From NCBI RefSeq assembly GCF_904846155.1, contig NZ_CAJGZP010000001.1, positions 1,612,001-1,676,000 on the forward strand: a DNA stretch of 64,000 nucleotides, written 5' to 3'. A program made the position numbers and the translations under genes. Position 1 is the stretch's first letter, and each line of letters starts with the position of its first letter. The notes under the pieces are model-generated. The model was not told where the DNA came from and ran no database searches. It was given only the letters and a program-made list of their open reading frames with translations. Of this stretch, positions 1 through 8,798 are shown piece by piece. Origin of the DNA: Psychrobacter fulvigenes (GTDB lineage: Bacteria; Pseudomonadota; Gammaproteobacteria; Pseudomonadales; Moraxellaceae).

Positions 1-1041
1 ATGCTAGCGGATAAAATACAGCATTATCAAGATACTAAAACAGAATTAAAAAATACTCCAGCTCAATATAAAAAAGAGTTTGACTGGCTTAAAGAAGTCG
101 ATAGCTTGGCACTGGCCAACGTACAACAAAACCTAAAAGCGGCTTATAACAAATTCTTCAAAGGCTCAGGATTTCCAAAGTTCAAGAAGAAGGGGCAGCG
201 TGACAGCTATACCACCAACAACCAAAAAGGTACAGTGGCGATAACAGCTAACAGCGTTAAACTGCCTAAAACTGGTCATATCAAAGCCAAGTTTCCAGCC
301 AAGATAACTGGTTTGATTAAGAGCGCCACGGTCAGTAAAGAGCCTACAGGTAAGTATTTTGTCAGTTTACTGGTTGAGACTATGGTAGAGCCATTACCAA
401 AAACGCATTCAAACATCGGCATTGATTTAGGACTGACAGACTTTATCGTCTTATCGGACGGCAGCAAAGTCGCCAATCCTAAGTTTTTGTCTAAGCTACA
501 AGCGAGATTGGCAAAAGAGCAAAAGATATTAGCCAAACGTAGAGAAGTCGCTAAGACCGCCAATCGCAAGTTATCAGAGAGCCGCAACTATCAAAAGCAA
601 AAGGTCAAAGTCGCCAAAGTATATGAGAAAATAACCAATAAGCGCCGCGACTTCTTACACAAACTCTCAATCAATATCATCAAAAACCACGATGTTATTG
701 CTATTGAGGACTTAAATGTCAAAGGCATGGTTAAGAATAAAAAGTTAGCCAAAGCGATTAGCGATAGCTCATGGTCAGCGTTTACCACCGTGCTGGCTTA
801 TAAAGCAGAATGGTATGGTAAAGAGCTTGTCAAAATAGATAGATGGTATCCATCTTCTAAAACCTGCTCAGGGTGCACTCATGTGCTGACTAAGGCTGAT
901 TTGCCATTGTCAGTAAGATCATGGAATTGCCCAAGTTGCTTGCAAAAAAATGATAGAGACATCAACGCTAGTATCAATATCCTTAATGAGGGTTTGAGAC
1001 TGGCAACACTCAAAACCGTCGATGCGACGGGGTTAGCTTAG
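1..1041 (+). CDS. tnpB: TnpB, IS200/IS605-family RNA-guided nuclease (5'-partial)
   Basis: TnpB proteins are transposon-encoded, omega-RNA-guided RuvC nucleases. The RuvC catalytic residues are visible: Asp142 in GIDLG, Glu236 in AIEDL and Asp320 in NDRDINAS. The zinc ribbon is CSGC (289-292) plus CPSC (310-313), so the nuclease looks intact. The reading frame is open from base 1. Family members carry another 25-45 N-terminal residues (an MxxAYKFRLYP-like segment), so the true start probably lies upstream of the window. The 3' end runs into the element's right-end hairpin. No TnpA partner is visible, as in IS1341-type elements or where tnpA lies to the left. Family assignment is confident; activity is inferred. 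Confidence 0.93.
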   Translation: MLADKIQHYQDTKTELKNTPAQYKKEFDWLKEVDSLALANVQQNLKAAYNKFFKGSGFPKFKKKGQRDSYTTNNQKGTVAITANSVKLPKTGHIKAKFPAKITGLIKSATVSKEPTGKYFVSLLVETMVEPLPKTHSNIGIDLGLTDFIVLSDGSKVANPKFLSKLQARLAKEQKILAKRREVAKTANRKLSESRNYQKQKVKVAKVYEKITNKRRDFLHKLSINIIKNHDVIAIEDLNVKGMVKNKKLAKAISDSSWSAFTTVLAYKAEWYGKELVKIDRWYPSSKTCSGCTHVLTKADLPLSVRSWNCPSCLQKNDRDINASINILNEGLRLATLKTVDATGLA

Positions 1042-1132
1042 TTCATTCACTTAACCGCTATTGCAAAACATCGCAAATAAGTATGAGTGTTACCTAAGAA
1101 ACCGCTACCTCTTTAGGTGATCGGTAGCTCAT
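1000..1132 (+). ncRNA. Putative omega-RNA / IS200-IS605 right end
   Basis: In this family the guide RNA scaffold overlaps the 3' end of tnpB and ends at the right end of the element. A hairpin at 1101-1125 (ACCG and ACCT pairing with AGGT and CGGT), preceded by AGAA and followed by GGTAGCTCAT, has the usual form of such an end. The element would stop near 1132, and the guide would be the flanking DNA from about 1133. The 5' limit of the RNA is a guess. Confidence 0.55.
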
Positions 1133-1225
1133 GTTTACAGTTATGCACCGAAAGTAAACGACACCTACTTCTTACCTTTTATGCTTAATCACTAAGCGCA
1201 ACAGTAGTAGACAAGGAAGCTTATC

Positions 1226-2371
1226 ATGACGACTTGTATTACCGGCACCGGCCTGTACATCCCCCCTTATAGCATCAGCAATGAAGAGCTGGTGGAATCA
1301 TTCAACCAATATGTTGATAATTATAACGAACAGCATGCTGACGAGATAGCAGCAGAGACGGTGACTGCACTTGAGCATTCCTCAGCGGCATTTATCGAAA
1401 AAGTATCTGGCATTAAATCGCGCTACGTGATGGAAAAAGACGGCATCCTAAATCCTGAAATCATGGCGCCAGTCATTGCCTATCGTAATCTGGGTGAAGA
1501 GCTGTCTGTCATGGCCGAGATGGGTGCTGCTGCGCTGAAAGACGCGCTTGCTGATGCCGGTCTTGAAGCCAACGACTTAGACGGTATTATTCTTGCCTGT
1601 TCGAACTTCCAGCGTACTTATCCTGCCGTCTCTATCGAGATTCAGAATGAAATCGGTATGGTTGGTGGTTTTGCCTATGACATGAACGTTGCCTGTAGTG
1701 CGGCTACTTTTGGTCTATCACAAGCACATGGCTCAATTGTATCTGGTCTTGCCAAACGTGTCGCTGTGGTCAATGTCGAAATCACGTCAGCGCATCTAAA
1801 CTGGCGTAACCGTGACAGCCATTTCATCTTTGGTGATGTCGCAACCGCGTGTATCGTAGAAGAGTTGGATACACCAAAAGGTTATGAAATCGTAAACTGT
1901 AAGCTGTTTACTGAATTCTCTACCAATATCAAAAACGAATACGGCTTTATGGATCGCTCAGAGTTCTTGGCAGCCGAAACGCAAATGTATCCAGATATCA
2001 AAGAGCCCGTCACGGATAAGCTGTTTTTACAAAATGGCCGTAAAGTATTCCGTGAAGTCTGTCCAAAAGTGTCCGAAATTATTCTTGAGCACTTAAAAGA
2101 AAATGATATTCAGTCGAATGAAGTCAAGATGATGTGGCTACACCAAGCCAATGCCAATATGCTCGATCTAATCTTGCGTACGGTCATGGGTAAAGAAGCG
2201 GATAAAGGCATCGTGCCAAGCGTCATTGACGAGTTTGCTAATACCAGCTCTGCCAGTCCTATGATTGTTTTCCATCGTTATAAAGATGAGCTGAAATCTG
2301 GTGACTTGGGCGTAATATGCTCATTTGGGGCTGGTTACTCTATTGGTTCAGTATTGGTACGTAAAGTTTAA
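1226..2371 (+). CDS. FabH-like beta-ketoacyl-ACP synthase III
   Basis: A thiolase-fold condensing enzyme expected to join an acyl-CoA primer to malonyl-ACP in the cytoplasm. The FabH-type catalytic triad is present: Cys157 in NVACSAATFG, His306 in WLHQANA and Asn339 in FANTSS. At 381 residues it is longer than E. coli FabH (317), matching the longer FabH-like synthases of Acinetobacter-type bacteria. An AAGGAAG ribosome site precedes the ATG. It stands alone, between the TnpB element and prfA, and is closed by a strong terminator. The element's right end lies about 90 bases upstream, so its promoter is either in that short gap or was altered by the insertion. Whether it primes general fatty acid synthesis or a special product cannot be told from sequence. 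Confidence 0.88.
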   Translation: MTTCITGTGLYIPPYSISNEELVESFNQYVDNYNEQHADEIAAETVTALEHSSAAFIEKVSGIKSRYVMEKDGILNPEIMAPVIAYRNLGEELSVMAEMGAAALKDALADAGLEANDLDGIILACSNFQRTYPAVSIEIQNEIGMVGGFAYDMNVACSAATFGLSQAHGSIVSGLAKRVAVVNVEITSAHLNWRNRDSHFIFGDVATACIVEELDTPKGYEIVNCKLFTEFSTNIKNEYGFMDRSEFLAAETQMYPDIKEPVTDKLFLQNGRKVFREVCPKVSEIILEHLKENDIQSNEVKMMWLHQANANMLDLILRTVMGKEADKGIVPSVIDEFANTSSASPMIVFHRYKDELKSGDLGVICSFGAGYSIGSVLVRKV

Positions 2372-2402
2372 TATTTAACCAAAGCGTACCCTACTGTCAT
2401 TA

Positions 2403-2437
2403 TAAAAATAGCCAAGAGAAATCTTGGCTATTTTTTA
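2403..2437 (+). terminator. Rho-independent terminator after FabH-like gene
   Basis: An 11-bp perfect stem (AATAGCCAAGA pairing with TCTTGGCTATT), GAAA loop, then a T run. It separates the synthase from prfA. Confidence 0.9.
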
Positions 2438-2547
2438 TGATGTTTTTTAAAATATGACAAGTTTAGAGAATATTTAAAGAATATTGAGAGAGGTATGCTG
2501 ATATAAGCGTTAAGATTACGCACTGGTTTTAATTTACCCCTAAAAAT

Positions 2548-2557
2548 TTGCTATAAT
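2548..2557 (+). promoter_or_regulatory. Extended -10 promoter of prfA
   Basis: TTTGCTATAAT contains a perfect TATAAT (2552-2557) preceded by TGC, the extended -10 form. No good -35 lies at the proper spacing. It sits about 40 bases before the prfA start. Confidence 0.5.
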
Positions 2558-2595
2558 CTCGGTCTTATTTTCCTCATTTAGATAAAAGCCCTTTT

Positions 2596-3714
2596 ATGAA
2601 AGAATCCTTGCGCTTACGCTTAGACCAGATGGTAGACCGCTACGAAGAGGTTACCGCCTTATTGTCCGATCCTGGTGTCATCAGCGATAATAATAAATTC
2701 CGTGAGCTGTCGGTTGAACACAGCGACTTGATGGACATCACTACTTTATGGCAAAACTATGTGCGTGCTGAAACGGATCAAGCCGATGCCGAGAGTATGC
2801 TGGCCGATGCATCAGATCCAGAAATGAAGGAGATGATGCAGGAAGAGATTGACAGCGCCCGCGAAGCTATCTTAGAGATGGAAGAAGCGCTCAACGTCAT
2901 GATGTTGCCAAAAGATCCGAATGATAAAGTGCCTGCTTTTTTGGAGATTCGTGCGGGCACTGGCGGTGATGAAGCGGCGATATTCTCAGGTGATCTGTTC
3001 CGTATGTATCAGAAATACGCACAGACGCAAGGGTGGACGATAGAGATACTATCCGCCAACGAAGGCGAGCATGGCGGTTATAAAGAGATCATCAGCCGTA
3101 TATCGGGTAACAGCGTTTATGGTCGCCTTCGTTGGCGGAAAGTATCTCTATCGTCCACCCTTGAGTCTGGTGCGCATCGTGTTCAACGTGTCCCAGATAC
3201 AGAAAGCCAAGGCCGCGTACATACCTCTGCTTGTACCGTGGCAGTGATGCCAGAAGTTGAGATTGATGATACAGTAGAGCTCAATCCTGCCGACATCAAG
3301 ATGGATACCTTCCGCTCAAGCGGCGCAGGGGGTCAGCACGTTAACACCACAGACTCTGCGGTGCGTTTGACTCACATTCCAACAGGTACGGTGGTTGAGT
3401 GTCAGCAAGAGCGTAGTCAGCACAAAAACCGTGACAAAGCGATGAAAATGCTGGTCTCAAAGATTCAGCAAGCCAAAGTACAAGCGCAGGTCGATGTGGC
3501 AGATTCTATACGCCGCGACTTAGTGGGTAGTGGTGATCGTTCAGAACGTATCCGTACTTATAACTTCCCCCAAGGTCGCATGACTGATCATCGTATCAAC
3601 CTAACGCTGTATAAGCTTGATTCCATTATGGAAGGTGACTTAGACGAGCTGCTAGATGCTCTATTACGTGAGCACCAAGCGGACTTGATGGCAAGCATCG
3701 GTGGTGGAGATTAG
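2596..3714 (+). CDS. prfA: Peptide chain release factor 1 with an in-frame insertion
   Basis: RF1 reads UAA and UAG stop codons on the ribosome and triggers peptide release. The GGQ catalytic motif is at 245-247 (GAGGQHVN) and the PxT stop-codon recognition tripeptide at 200-202 (PDT). The 372 residues are about 10 more than usual. The excess is a block at 180-189 ([10 protein letters not shown]) where relatives have one aromatic residue in GRL(K/R)FESGxHR. The DNA of this block is an inverted copy of prfA bases 3028-3068, so it arose by a templated inverted duplication. The rest of the protein is well conserved and in frame, so it is probably functional. prmC, a common neighbour, is absent; lysS follows after a 114-base gap. 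Confidence 0.96.
   Translation: MKESLRLRLDQMVDRYEEVTALLSDPGVISDNNKFRELSVEHSDLMDITTLWQNYVRAETDQADAESMLADASDPEMKEMMQEEIDSAREAILEMEEALNVMMLPKDPNDKVPAFLEIRAGTGGDEAAIFSGDLFRMYQKYAQTQGWTIEILSANEGEHGGYKEIISRISGNSVYGRLRWRKVSLSSTLESGAHRVQRVPDTESQGRVHTSACTVAVMPEVEIDDTVELNPADIKMDTFRSSGAGGQHVNTTDSAVRLTHIPTGTVVECQQERSQHKNRDKAMKMLVSKIQQAKVQAQVDVADSIRRDLVGSGDRSERIRTYNFPQGRMTDHRINLTLYKLDSIMEGDLDELLDALLREHQADLMASIGGGD
3028..3163. repeat. 41-bp inverted repeat inside prfA
   Basis: Arm 3028-3068 and arm 3123-3163 are reverse complements with one mismatch in 41 bases and a 54-base spacer. The right arm encodes the extra residues of RF1. A DNA or mRNA hairpin with this stem would lie inside the coding region. 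Confidence 0.93.
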
Positions 3715-3828
3715 TAGAGCCCGTAGGCTACGTAGGTGTCAGTAGCTACAACAACAAGCTACTTATTATTAATCTAAATTTATTATTTTACTTTATTCAT
3801 CGAATTATCTAACAATTTTGAGAATTTT

Positions 3829-5394
3829 ATGTCAAAGCCCAACAATCAAAATCAAAATCAAAATCAAAATCAAAATCAGAACCAAGAACAAGCCCCAACT
3901 GTCGAGGAAGCCAATGAGCTTATCGCCCAACTGCAAGCGAAGCTAGATGACATCAAAGCTTCAGGCAAACAGCCTTATCCAAACGATTTTAAGCGTACTG
4001 ATTTTGCCCAAGATCTGCAAACTGCCTTTGAAGGCGTCTCAAAGCAAGAAATTGAAGATAATGCTGCCAAAGGTGAAAAGACACAGGTCAATGTGGCTGG
4101 TCGCGTCATGCTCAACCGCGGCGCATTCATTGTCATTCAAGATATGACAGGTCGTATCCAGCTGTACGTTGCACGTAAAGAGTTAGATGAAGAGACGCTG
4201 GCTAGCATTAAGTCACTAGACTTAGGAGATGTGGTTGGCATATCGGGTTATATTGGTCGTTCAGGTAAAGGTGATCTTTATGTCCATATTGAAGAGTTTC
4301 AATTATTAACCAAAGCCCTGCGCCCAATGCCAAATAAGTTCCATGGCTTGGCAGATGTGGAAGCGCGTTATCGTAATCGCCATCTGGACTTGATGACCAA
4401 CGAATCTACTCGTGATACTTTTGTTGTGCGCAGCCAAGTGATCAGCGGTATTCGCAAGTTTATGCTGAATGCGCGTTTTATGGAAGTCGAAACGCCGATG
4501 ATGCATCCTATCCCTGGTGGGGCGGTGGCGCGTCCGTTTGTGACCCATCACAATGCACTAGATATGCCGCTATATCTGCGTATCGCGCCTGAGTTGTATC
4601 TAAAACGCTTGGTCATTGGTGGTTTTGAAAAAGTATTTGAGATCAACCGCAGTTTCCGTAACGAAGGTGTATCCACGCGCCATAACCCTGAATTCACCAT
4701 GATTGAGTTTTATCAAGCGTATGCTGATTATCATGATTTGATGGATTTGACCGAGCGCTTATTTAATCAATTAGCGATGGATATATTAGGCACAACTGAA
4801 CTGACGTATCAAGGTGAGAGCATCAGTCTAAAAGCACCGTTTGCGCGCATAACGATGACTGAGGCTATCGAAAAATACGCTGAAGACTTTGATATGTCAC
4901 GCATTGATGACCGAGAGTACTTAGCTGACTATGTCGCCAATACGCTTAAGCAGCCAGTAAATGATGTCTTTGGCGTTGGTAAGTTAATCACTATCATATT
5001 TGAAGAGACAGCTGAGCATCAATTACGTCAGCCAACTTTTATCACTGAATACCCAGCTGAGACGTCACCGCTGGCACGCCGCAACGACGACAATCCTGAA
5101 ATCACGGATCGTTTTGAGCTGTTTATCGGTGGTCGTGAATTGGCCAATGGCTTTAGTGAGTTAAATGACCCTGCTGATCAGGCGGAGCGCTTCCGTGATC
5201 AAGTCGCTGAAAAAGACGCAGGTGATGTAGAGGCCATGCACTTTGATGAAGAGTATATCGAAGCCTTGTCTTATGGCTTACCGCCAACGGCAGGTGAGGG
5301 TATCGGCATCGATCGCTTGGTTATGTTATTCACTGACTCTGCCAGTATTCGTGATGTTATTTTATTCCCGCATATGCGCCGCAAGACTGATTAA
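3829..5394 (+). CDS. lysS: Lysyl-tRNA synthetase, class II
   Basis: Charges tRNA-Lys with lysine in the cytoplasm. An OB-fold anticodon-binding domain (about 90-190) precedes the class II catalytic core. Motif 2 is [14 protein letters not shown] (about residues 280-293) and motif 3 is GEGIGIDRL (about 488-496). The 521 residues compare with about 505 in E. coli. The excess is an N-terminal low-complexity run of Asn-Gln pairs (residues 4-18) encoded by an AATCAA-type hexamer repeat, followed by a charged segment. The start is the only ATG before the repeat. A terminator hairpin at 5476-5501 closes the gene. Confidence 0.97.
   Translation: MSKPNNQNQNQNQNQNQNQEQAPTVEEANELIAQLQAKLDDIKASGKQPYPNDFKRTDFAQDLQTAFEGVSKQEIEDNAAKGEKTQVNVAGRVMLNRGAFIVIQDMTGRIQLYVARKELDEETLASIKSLDLGDVVGISGYIGRSGKGDLYVHIEEFQLLTKALRPMPNKFHGLADVEARYRNRHLDLMTNESTRDTFVVRSQVISGIRKFMLNARFMEVETPMMHPIPGGAVARPFVTHHNALDMPLYLRIAPELYLKRLVIGGFEKVFEINRSFRNEGVSTRHNPEFTMIEFYQAYADYHDLMDLTERLFNQLAMDILGTTELTYQGESISLKAPFARITMTEAIEKYAEDFDMSRIDDREYLADYVANTLKQPVNDVFGVGKLITIIFEETAEHQLRQPTFITEYPAETSPLARRNDDNPEITDRFELFIGGRELANGFSELNDPADQAERFRDQVAEKDAGDVEAMHFDEEYIEALSYGLPPTAGEGIGIDRLVMLFTDSASIRDVILFPHMRRKTD
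3841..3882 (+). repeat. Short tandem repeat at the lysS 5' end
   Basis: About five copies of AATCAA, with decayed flanking units, encode alternating Asn-Gln. The unit is six bases, so copy-number change keeps frame. Confidence 0.85.
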
Positions 5395-5475
5395 GTGGGA
5401 GTCAATCTTTGAGTAAGGCTACTTATAATAAAGCCACTTATTGAGCGTACTATCAGTCACTGTTAAATCGGTAAG

Positions 5476-5501
5476 AAGCCAGACGAATGCGCTGGCTTTT
5501 T
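5476..5501 (+). terminator. Terminator after lysS
   Basis: AGCCAG pairs with CTGGCT around a 9-base loop, followed by TTTTG. It is moderately strong. Confidence 0.7.
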
Positions 5502-5568
5502 GCTACAATGAATAATCAAAATCTCACTTCAAACAAGTACTTCAAGCCACTTGGCATAATGGATAGAT

Positions 5569-7545
5569 ATGACGCAGCAATATCAAGTCTTAGCGCGTAA
5601 ATACCGACCCAAAAACTTCCATGAGTTAATTGGGCAAACGCATGTCTCTCAGGCGTTAATCAACGCGATTGATTATAACCGACTGCATCATGCTTATCTA
5701 TTTACTGGTACACGCGGTGTTGGTAAGACCACCATTGCTCGCATCTTAGCTAAATGTCTGAACTGCGATACTGGTGTGACCAGCACGCCGTGCGGTGTCT
5801 GTGATAACTGTGTGTCGATTGATCAAGGCCGCTTTATCGATTTGATTGAGATTGATGCCGCCTCGCGTACCAAGGTTGAGGATACGCGCGAGCTGCTTGA
5901 TAACGTCCCTTATGCGCCAAGTCAAGGTCGCTATAAAGTGTACCTGATTGACGAAGTGCACATGCTATCGACGCATAGCTTTAACGCGCTCCTCAAAACC
6001 TTAGAAGAGCCGCCTGAGCATGTCAAATTCTTACTCGCGACCACTGATCCACAAAAACTGCCGATTACCATTATCTCACGCTGCTTACAGTTTGTGCTGC
6101 GTCCTTTACCGCAAACCTTGCTCAGTGAACATTTGGCCAATATTTTAACCCAAGAGCAGGTGGGCTTCACGCAGCCTGCACTTTGGCAGCTAGCAAGTGC
6201 TGCCAAGGGCTCGGTTCGTGATGCACTGTCATTAACAGATCAGGCGATTGCTTTTGGTCAAGGTGGATTAGATGATGTGACGGTCAATGCCATGCTTGGC
6301 TTGATCGACGCTGCTGATTTGGTCAGTTTGATCACAGACATTTATAATCATGATAAGCCTGCTGTTGCCGCCCATATCGAACAGATGCGCGCACAAATGG
6401 TCGATGCGACCAGCATGTTTGATGGGTTGGCTGAGCTACTTCACCAATTGGCATTGGCTCAGTTATTACCTGAGGTTGCTTTGAATGTGAACGAAGCGCA
6501 AGCGCAGGATATTAATACGCTTGCCCAGCACATCAGCCCTGACGTCTTACAGTTATATTATGAGATTGTGGTACAAGCACGAGAAGGCATCAAGCTTGCT
6601 AGTACTCCCATGCAAGCGCTTGAAATGTGTATTCTACGCCTACTCGCATTTCGCCCGTTACCGACCAATGAAATATTAGCTGAGGCACCTGCCACCACGG
6701 CCACGGCGACATCAACTGCACCTATAGAAAACACTTTCTCTACTGAGCCTGCAAAAGTCTCTGGACACTTGGCATCGGAAGCACCGACGCAGGCTTATGA
6801 CGTTGATTATCAAAACCAAAGTAAGATAGAAAGTTCAACAAATTATTACGCTGATATTGAGCCAGTTCTAGACGACAGTCGTAGCGACATTGATGAGTTG
6901 CCAACGTTAATTAATAACAGCGCGCCTGAACCGATTGTTGAGCCTGAACCGATTGTTGAGCCTGAACCGATTGTTGAGCCTGAACCGATTGTTGAGCCTG
7001 AACCGATTGTTGAGCCTGAACCGATTGTTGAGCCTGAACCGATTGTTGAGCCTGAACCGATTGTTGAGCCGAGTCGAAATGATTCTCAATTAATATCACA
7101 ATCGAATGATCCGCGTGTACTACTACGTTGTCCACCGCAAGATCTAACGGGGGAATGGACGCCAGAAAAGTGGGACTACTGGTTACAAACTGCTCGTGAG
7201 GCAGGTAGCCTCGCAACAGATGAGCTGGCTCTGGCGCGTCAAGGCATGATGAGTGGTAGTTGTAATGGTCAATCCGTCTTTGTGACCGCTGTAGATAGCA
7301 AACACTTACAAACTACCTTTGAAGCATTGGCTGAAAAACTGCAACACCAGTTCCCGCAAGCGGAGATTGCTTTACAAGTAGATGGTAGCGTGATGCAAGA
7401 TGAGAATAAAACCCCTGAGCGCCGCCAGCGTCAAAGGGTAGCACAAGCTTCTTCAGTGGCAGAAACGATGTTACTTGAGTCACCGGTAATGCAGTATTTG
7501 CTGAGCCGTGGAGAAGGGAAGATGGGTAAGGTTAAGTTAACTTAA
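5569..7545 (+). CDS. dnaX: DNA polymerase III subunit tau (gamma/tau)
   Basis: Clamp-loader ATPase that opens the beta clamp and, through its tau C-terminus, holds polymerase and helicase together. Walker A is GTRGVGKT (47-54). The zinc module is Cys66, Cys75, Cys78 and Cys81, and Walker B with DEVH follows (LIDEVHML). The AAA+ and collar domains run to about residue 370. A variable linker then contains eight exact repeats of PEPIVE (453-500), before a tau-specific C-terminal domain (about 520-658). No A6G-type slippery heptamer was seen in the linker, so a short gamma form by frameshifting is not evident. Many bacteria have recR and ybaB next; here a LysR gene follows. Confidence 0.96.
   Translation: MTQQYQVLARKYRPKNFHELIGQTHVSQALINAIDYNRLHHAYLFTGTRGVGKTTIARILAKCLNCDTGVTSTPCGVCDNCVSIDQGRFIDLIEIDAASRTKVEDTRELLDNVPYAPSQGRYKVYLIDEVHMLSTHSFNALLKTLEEPPEHVKFLLATTDPQKLPITIISRCLQFVLRPLPQTLLSEHLANILTQEQVGFTQPALWQLASAAKGSVRDALSLTDQAIAFGQGGLDDVTVNAMLGLIDAADLVSLITDIYNHDKPAVAAHIEQMRAQMVDATSMFDGLAELLHQLALAQLLPEVALNVNEAQAQDINTLAQHISPDVLQLYYEIVVQAREGIKLASTPMQALEMCILRLLAFRPLPTNEILAEAPATTATATSTAPIENTFSTEPAKVSGHLASEAPTQAYDVDYQNQSKIESSTNYYADIEPVLDDSRSDIDELPTLINNSAPEPIVEPEPIVEPEPIVEPEPIVEPEPIVEPEPIVEPEPIVEPEPIVEPSRNDSQLISQSNDPRVLLRCPPQDLTGEWTPEKWDYWLQTAREAGSLATDELALARQGMMSGSCNGQSVFVTAVDSKHLQTTFEALAEKLQHQFPQAEIALQVDGSVMQDENKTPERRQRQRVAQASSVAETMLLESPVMQYLLSRGEGKMGKVKLT
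6925..7068 (+). repeat. Eight perfect 18-bp tandem repeats in dnaX
   Basis: Unit CCTGAACCGATTGTTGAG repeated eight times with no visible mismatch, encoding PEPIVE. The identity at synonymous positions points to recent expansion by slippage or unequal exchange. The unit is a multiple of three, so copy changes stay in frame. Confidence 0.97.
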
Positions 7546-7670
7546 ACAATTGAGGGAAAACTGGTTCTATGCCTTAGTAAGAACACTTAAGGTAGTATTG
7601 AATAATGGTTTTTTGTACCGTAATTCATTGATGTTATTGAGTATTAATAAAGTATGGTTTGCGTATTGAT

Positions 7671-7700
7671 TTGTGGAATGGCTATATACTCCGCTATAAT
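7671..7700 (+). promoter_or_regulatory. Putative sigma-70 promoter of the LysR gene
   Basis: TTGTGG (7671-7676) and a perfect TATAAT (7695-7700), spaced 18 bases, about 50 bases before the chosen start. Confidence 0.5.
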
Positions 7701-7752
7701 AGTTAAGTTATATTAAAAAATGAAATTAGCTGAAAACAGCTTAGGTGAAACT

Positions 7753-8652
7753 ATGTTAGATAATTTACGCGGTATGGCCGTGTTCGCCAGCGTGGTCGGA
7801 CACGGTTCTTTTAGTGGCTCAGCTCGTGAGCTTGGTATTACAACCAGTGCAGTTAGCCAACAGATTCGATCGTTAGAAAATGAGCTGGGCGTGGTGCTAT
7901 TGCACCGTTCTACTCGTAAGCTAAGTCTAACCGAAGCCGGCGCGAGTTTTTATGAAGCGGCAAAAGATGTGGTCAGCGCTGCTGAGCAAGGTCGAATTAA
8001 GGTTAACCAGTTGCGTGATGAGTTAGCGGGCAGTCTACGTATCGCTACTACCCCTGAGCTGGGTGTCAATCATATTTTACCCGCCTTATCCACTTGGATG
8101 GCGGCACATGATGATTTAAGTATTACTTTTTTGGCAGACAACCACTATGTTGACTTGATCGATGAGCGTATTGATATCGCCATTCGTATGAGCCCTAGCA
8201 TTAATGATCTAACATTAAGTAATCATCCCCTGTCTGATGTGCGTCAAGTGTTAGTGGCTTCACCGCAATATCTGCGCCATCACAAAAAACTCGAGTCTCC
8301 CAAAGACTTAAATGAGCATCAGCTCATTTGTATCGAAATCATGAAAGACTCCAACCAACTGGATTTCATACAAACCGAAACCGGTAAAAAAACACGGTTA
8401 AAAATGACATCACGTATCCATACCAATAATGTATTCATGGCGACGACTTTGGCCAAAGAAGGTCATGGTGTGGTCAGAATGATGGAAATGGACATCAAAA
8501 AAGAGCTTGATAATGGTGATTTGGTTGAGGTGCTCACGGGCTACCAATTACCAAGCTTTGTTCTATATGCCGTAACCTTGAACCGTGAGCAGCAACCTGC
8601 AAAAGTTACGCGCTGTTTAGAGGTATTAAAAAAATACTTTCATGCTGGTTAA
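7753..8652 (+). CDS. LysR-family transcriptional regulator
   Basis: The N-terminal winged helix-turn-helix is typical (residues 1-60: AVFASVVGHGSFSGSARELG, then TTSAVSQQIRSLE). An effector-binding domain of the CrgA type follows, for about 299 residues in all. I chose the ATG at 7753 because an AGGTGA site precedes it and family members begin just before this segment. An in-frame ATG at 7720 would add 11 residues but has no ribosome site. It converges on argD with a shared terminator. Its target is unknown: it has no divergently transcribed partner, which is how LysR targets are usually guessed. Confidence 0.9.
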   Translation: MLDNLRGMAVFASVVGHGSFSGSARELGITTSAVSQQIRSLENELGVVLLHRSTRKLSLTEAGASFYEAAKDVVSAAEQGRIKVNQLRDELAGSLRIATTPELGVNHILPALSTWMAAHDDLSITFLADNHYVDLIDERIDIAIRMSPSINDLTLSNHPLSDVRQVLVASPQYLRHHKKLESPKDLNEHQLICIEIMKDSNQLDFIQTETGKKTRLKMTSRIHTNNVFMATTLAKEGHGVVRMMEMDIKKELDNGDLVEVLTGYQLPSFVLYAVTLNREQQPAKVTRCLEVLKKYFHAG

Positions 8653-8690
8653 TTATCCAGAGCAAAATATAAAAGCTATTATGCATAACT

Positions 8691-8726
8691 AAAAACCTCC
8701 AGATTTTTTATCTGGAGGTTTTTTTA
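8691..8726. terminator. Bidirectional terminator between LysR gene and argD
   Basis: AAAACCTCCAGA pairs with TCTGGAGGTTTT and is flanked by A and T runs, so it can stop transcription from both sides. Confidence 0.9.
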
Positions 8727-8798
8727 ATTGCAGTTTTGAATAGTCAGTATTGAGCGTTCTAAGCGTTGACACCTATACTAAAAAACTAAAAACAGCGG

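Noticed and set aside
6660..6920. Programmed frameshift in dnaX for a gamma subunit
   Set aside because: No A-rich slippery heptamer followed by a stem was seen.
6925..7068. Possible CRISPR-like array
   Set aside because: Repeats are directly adjacent, 18 bases, in frame with dnaX and without spacers.
6907..7216. Open frames on the minus strand made of RLNNRF or QAQQSV repeats
   Set aside because: They are antisense shadows of the dnaX tandem repeat, with no ribosome site or family.
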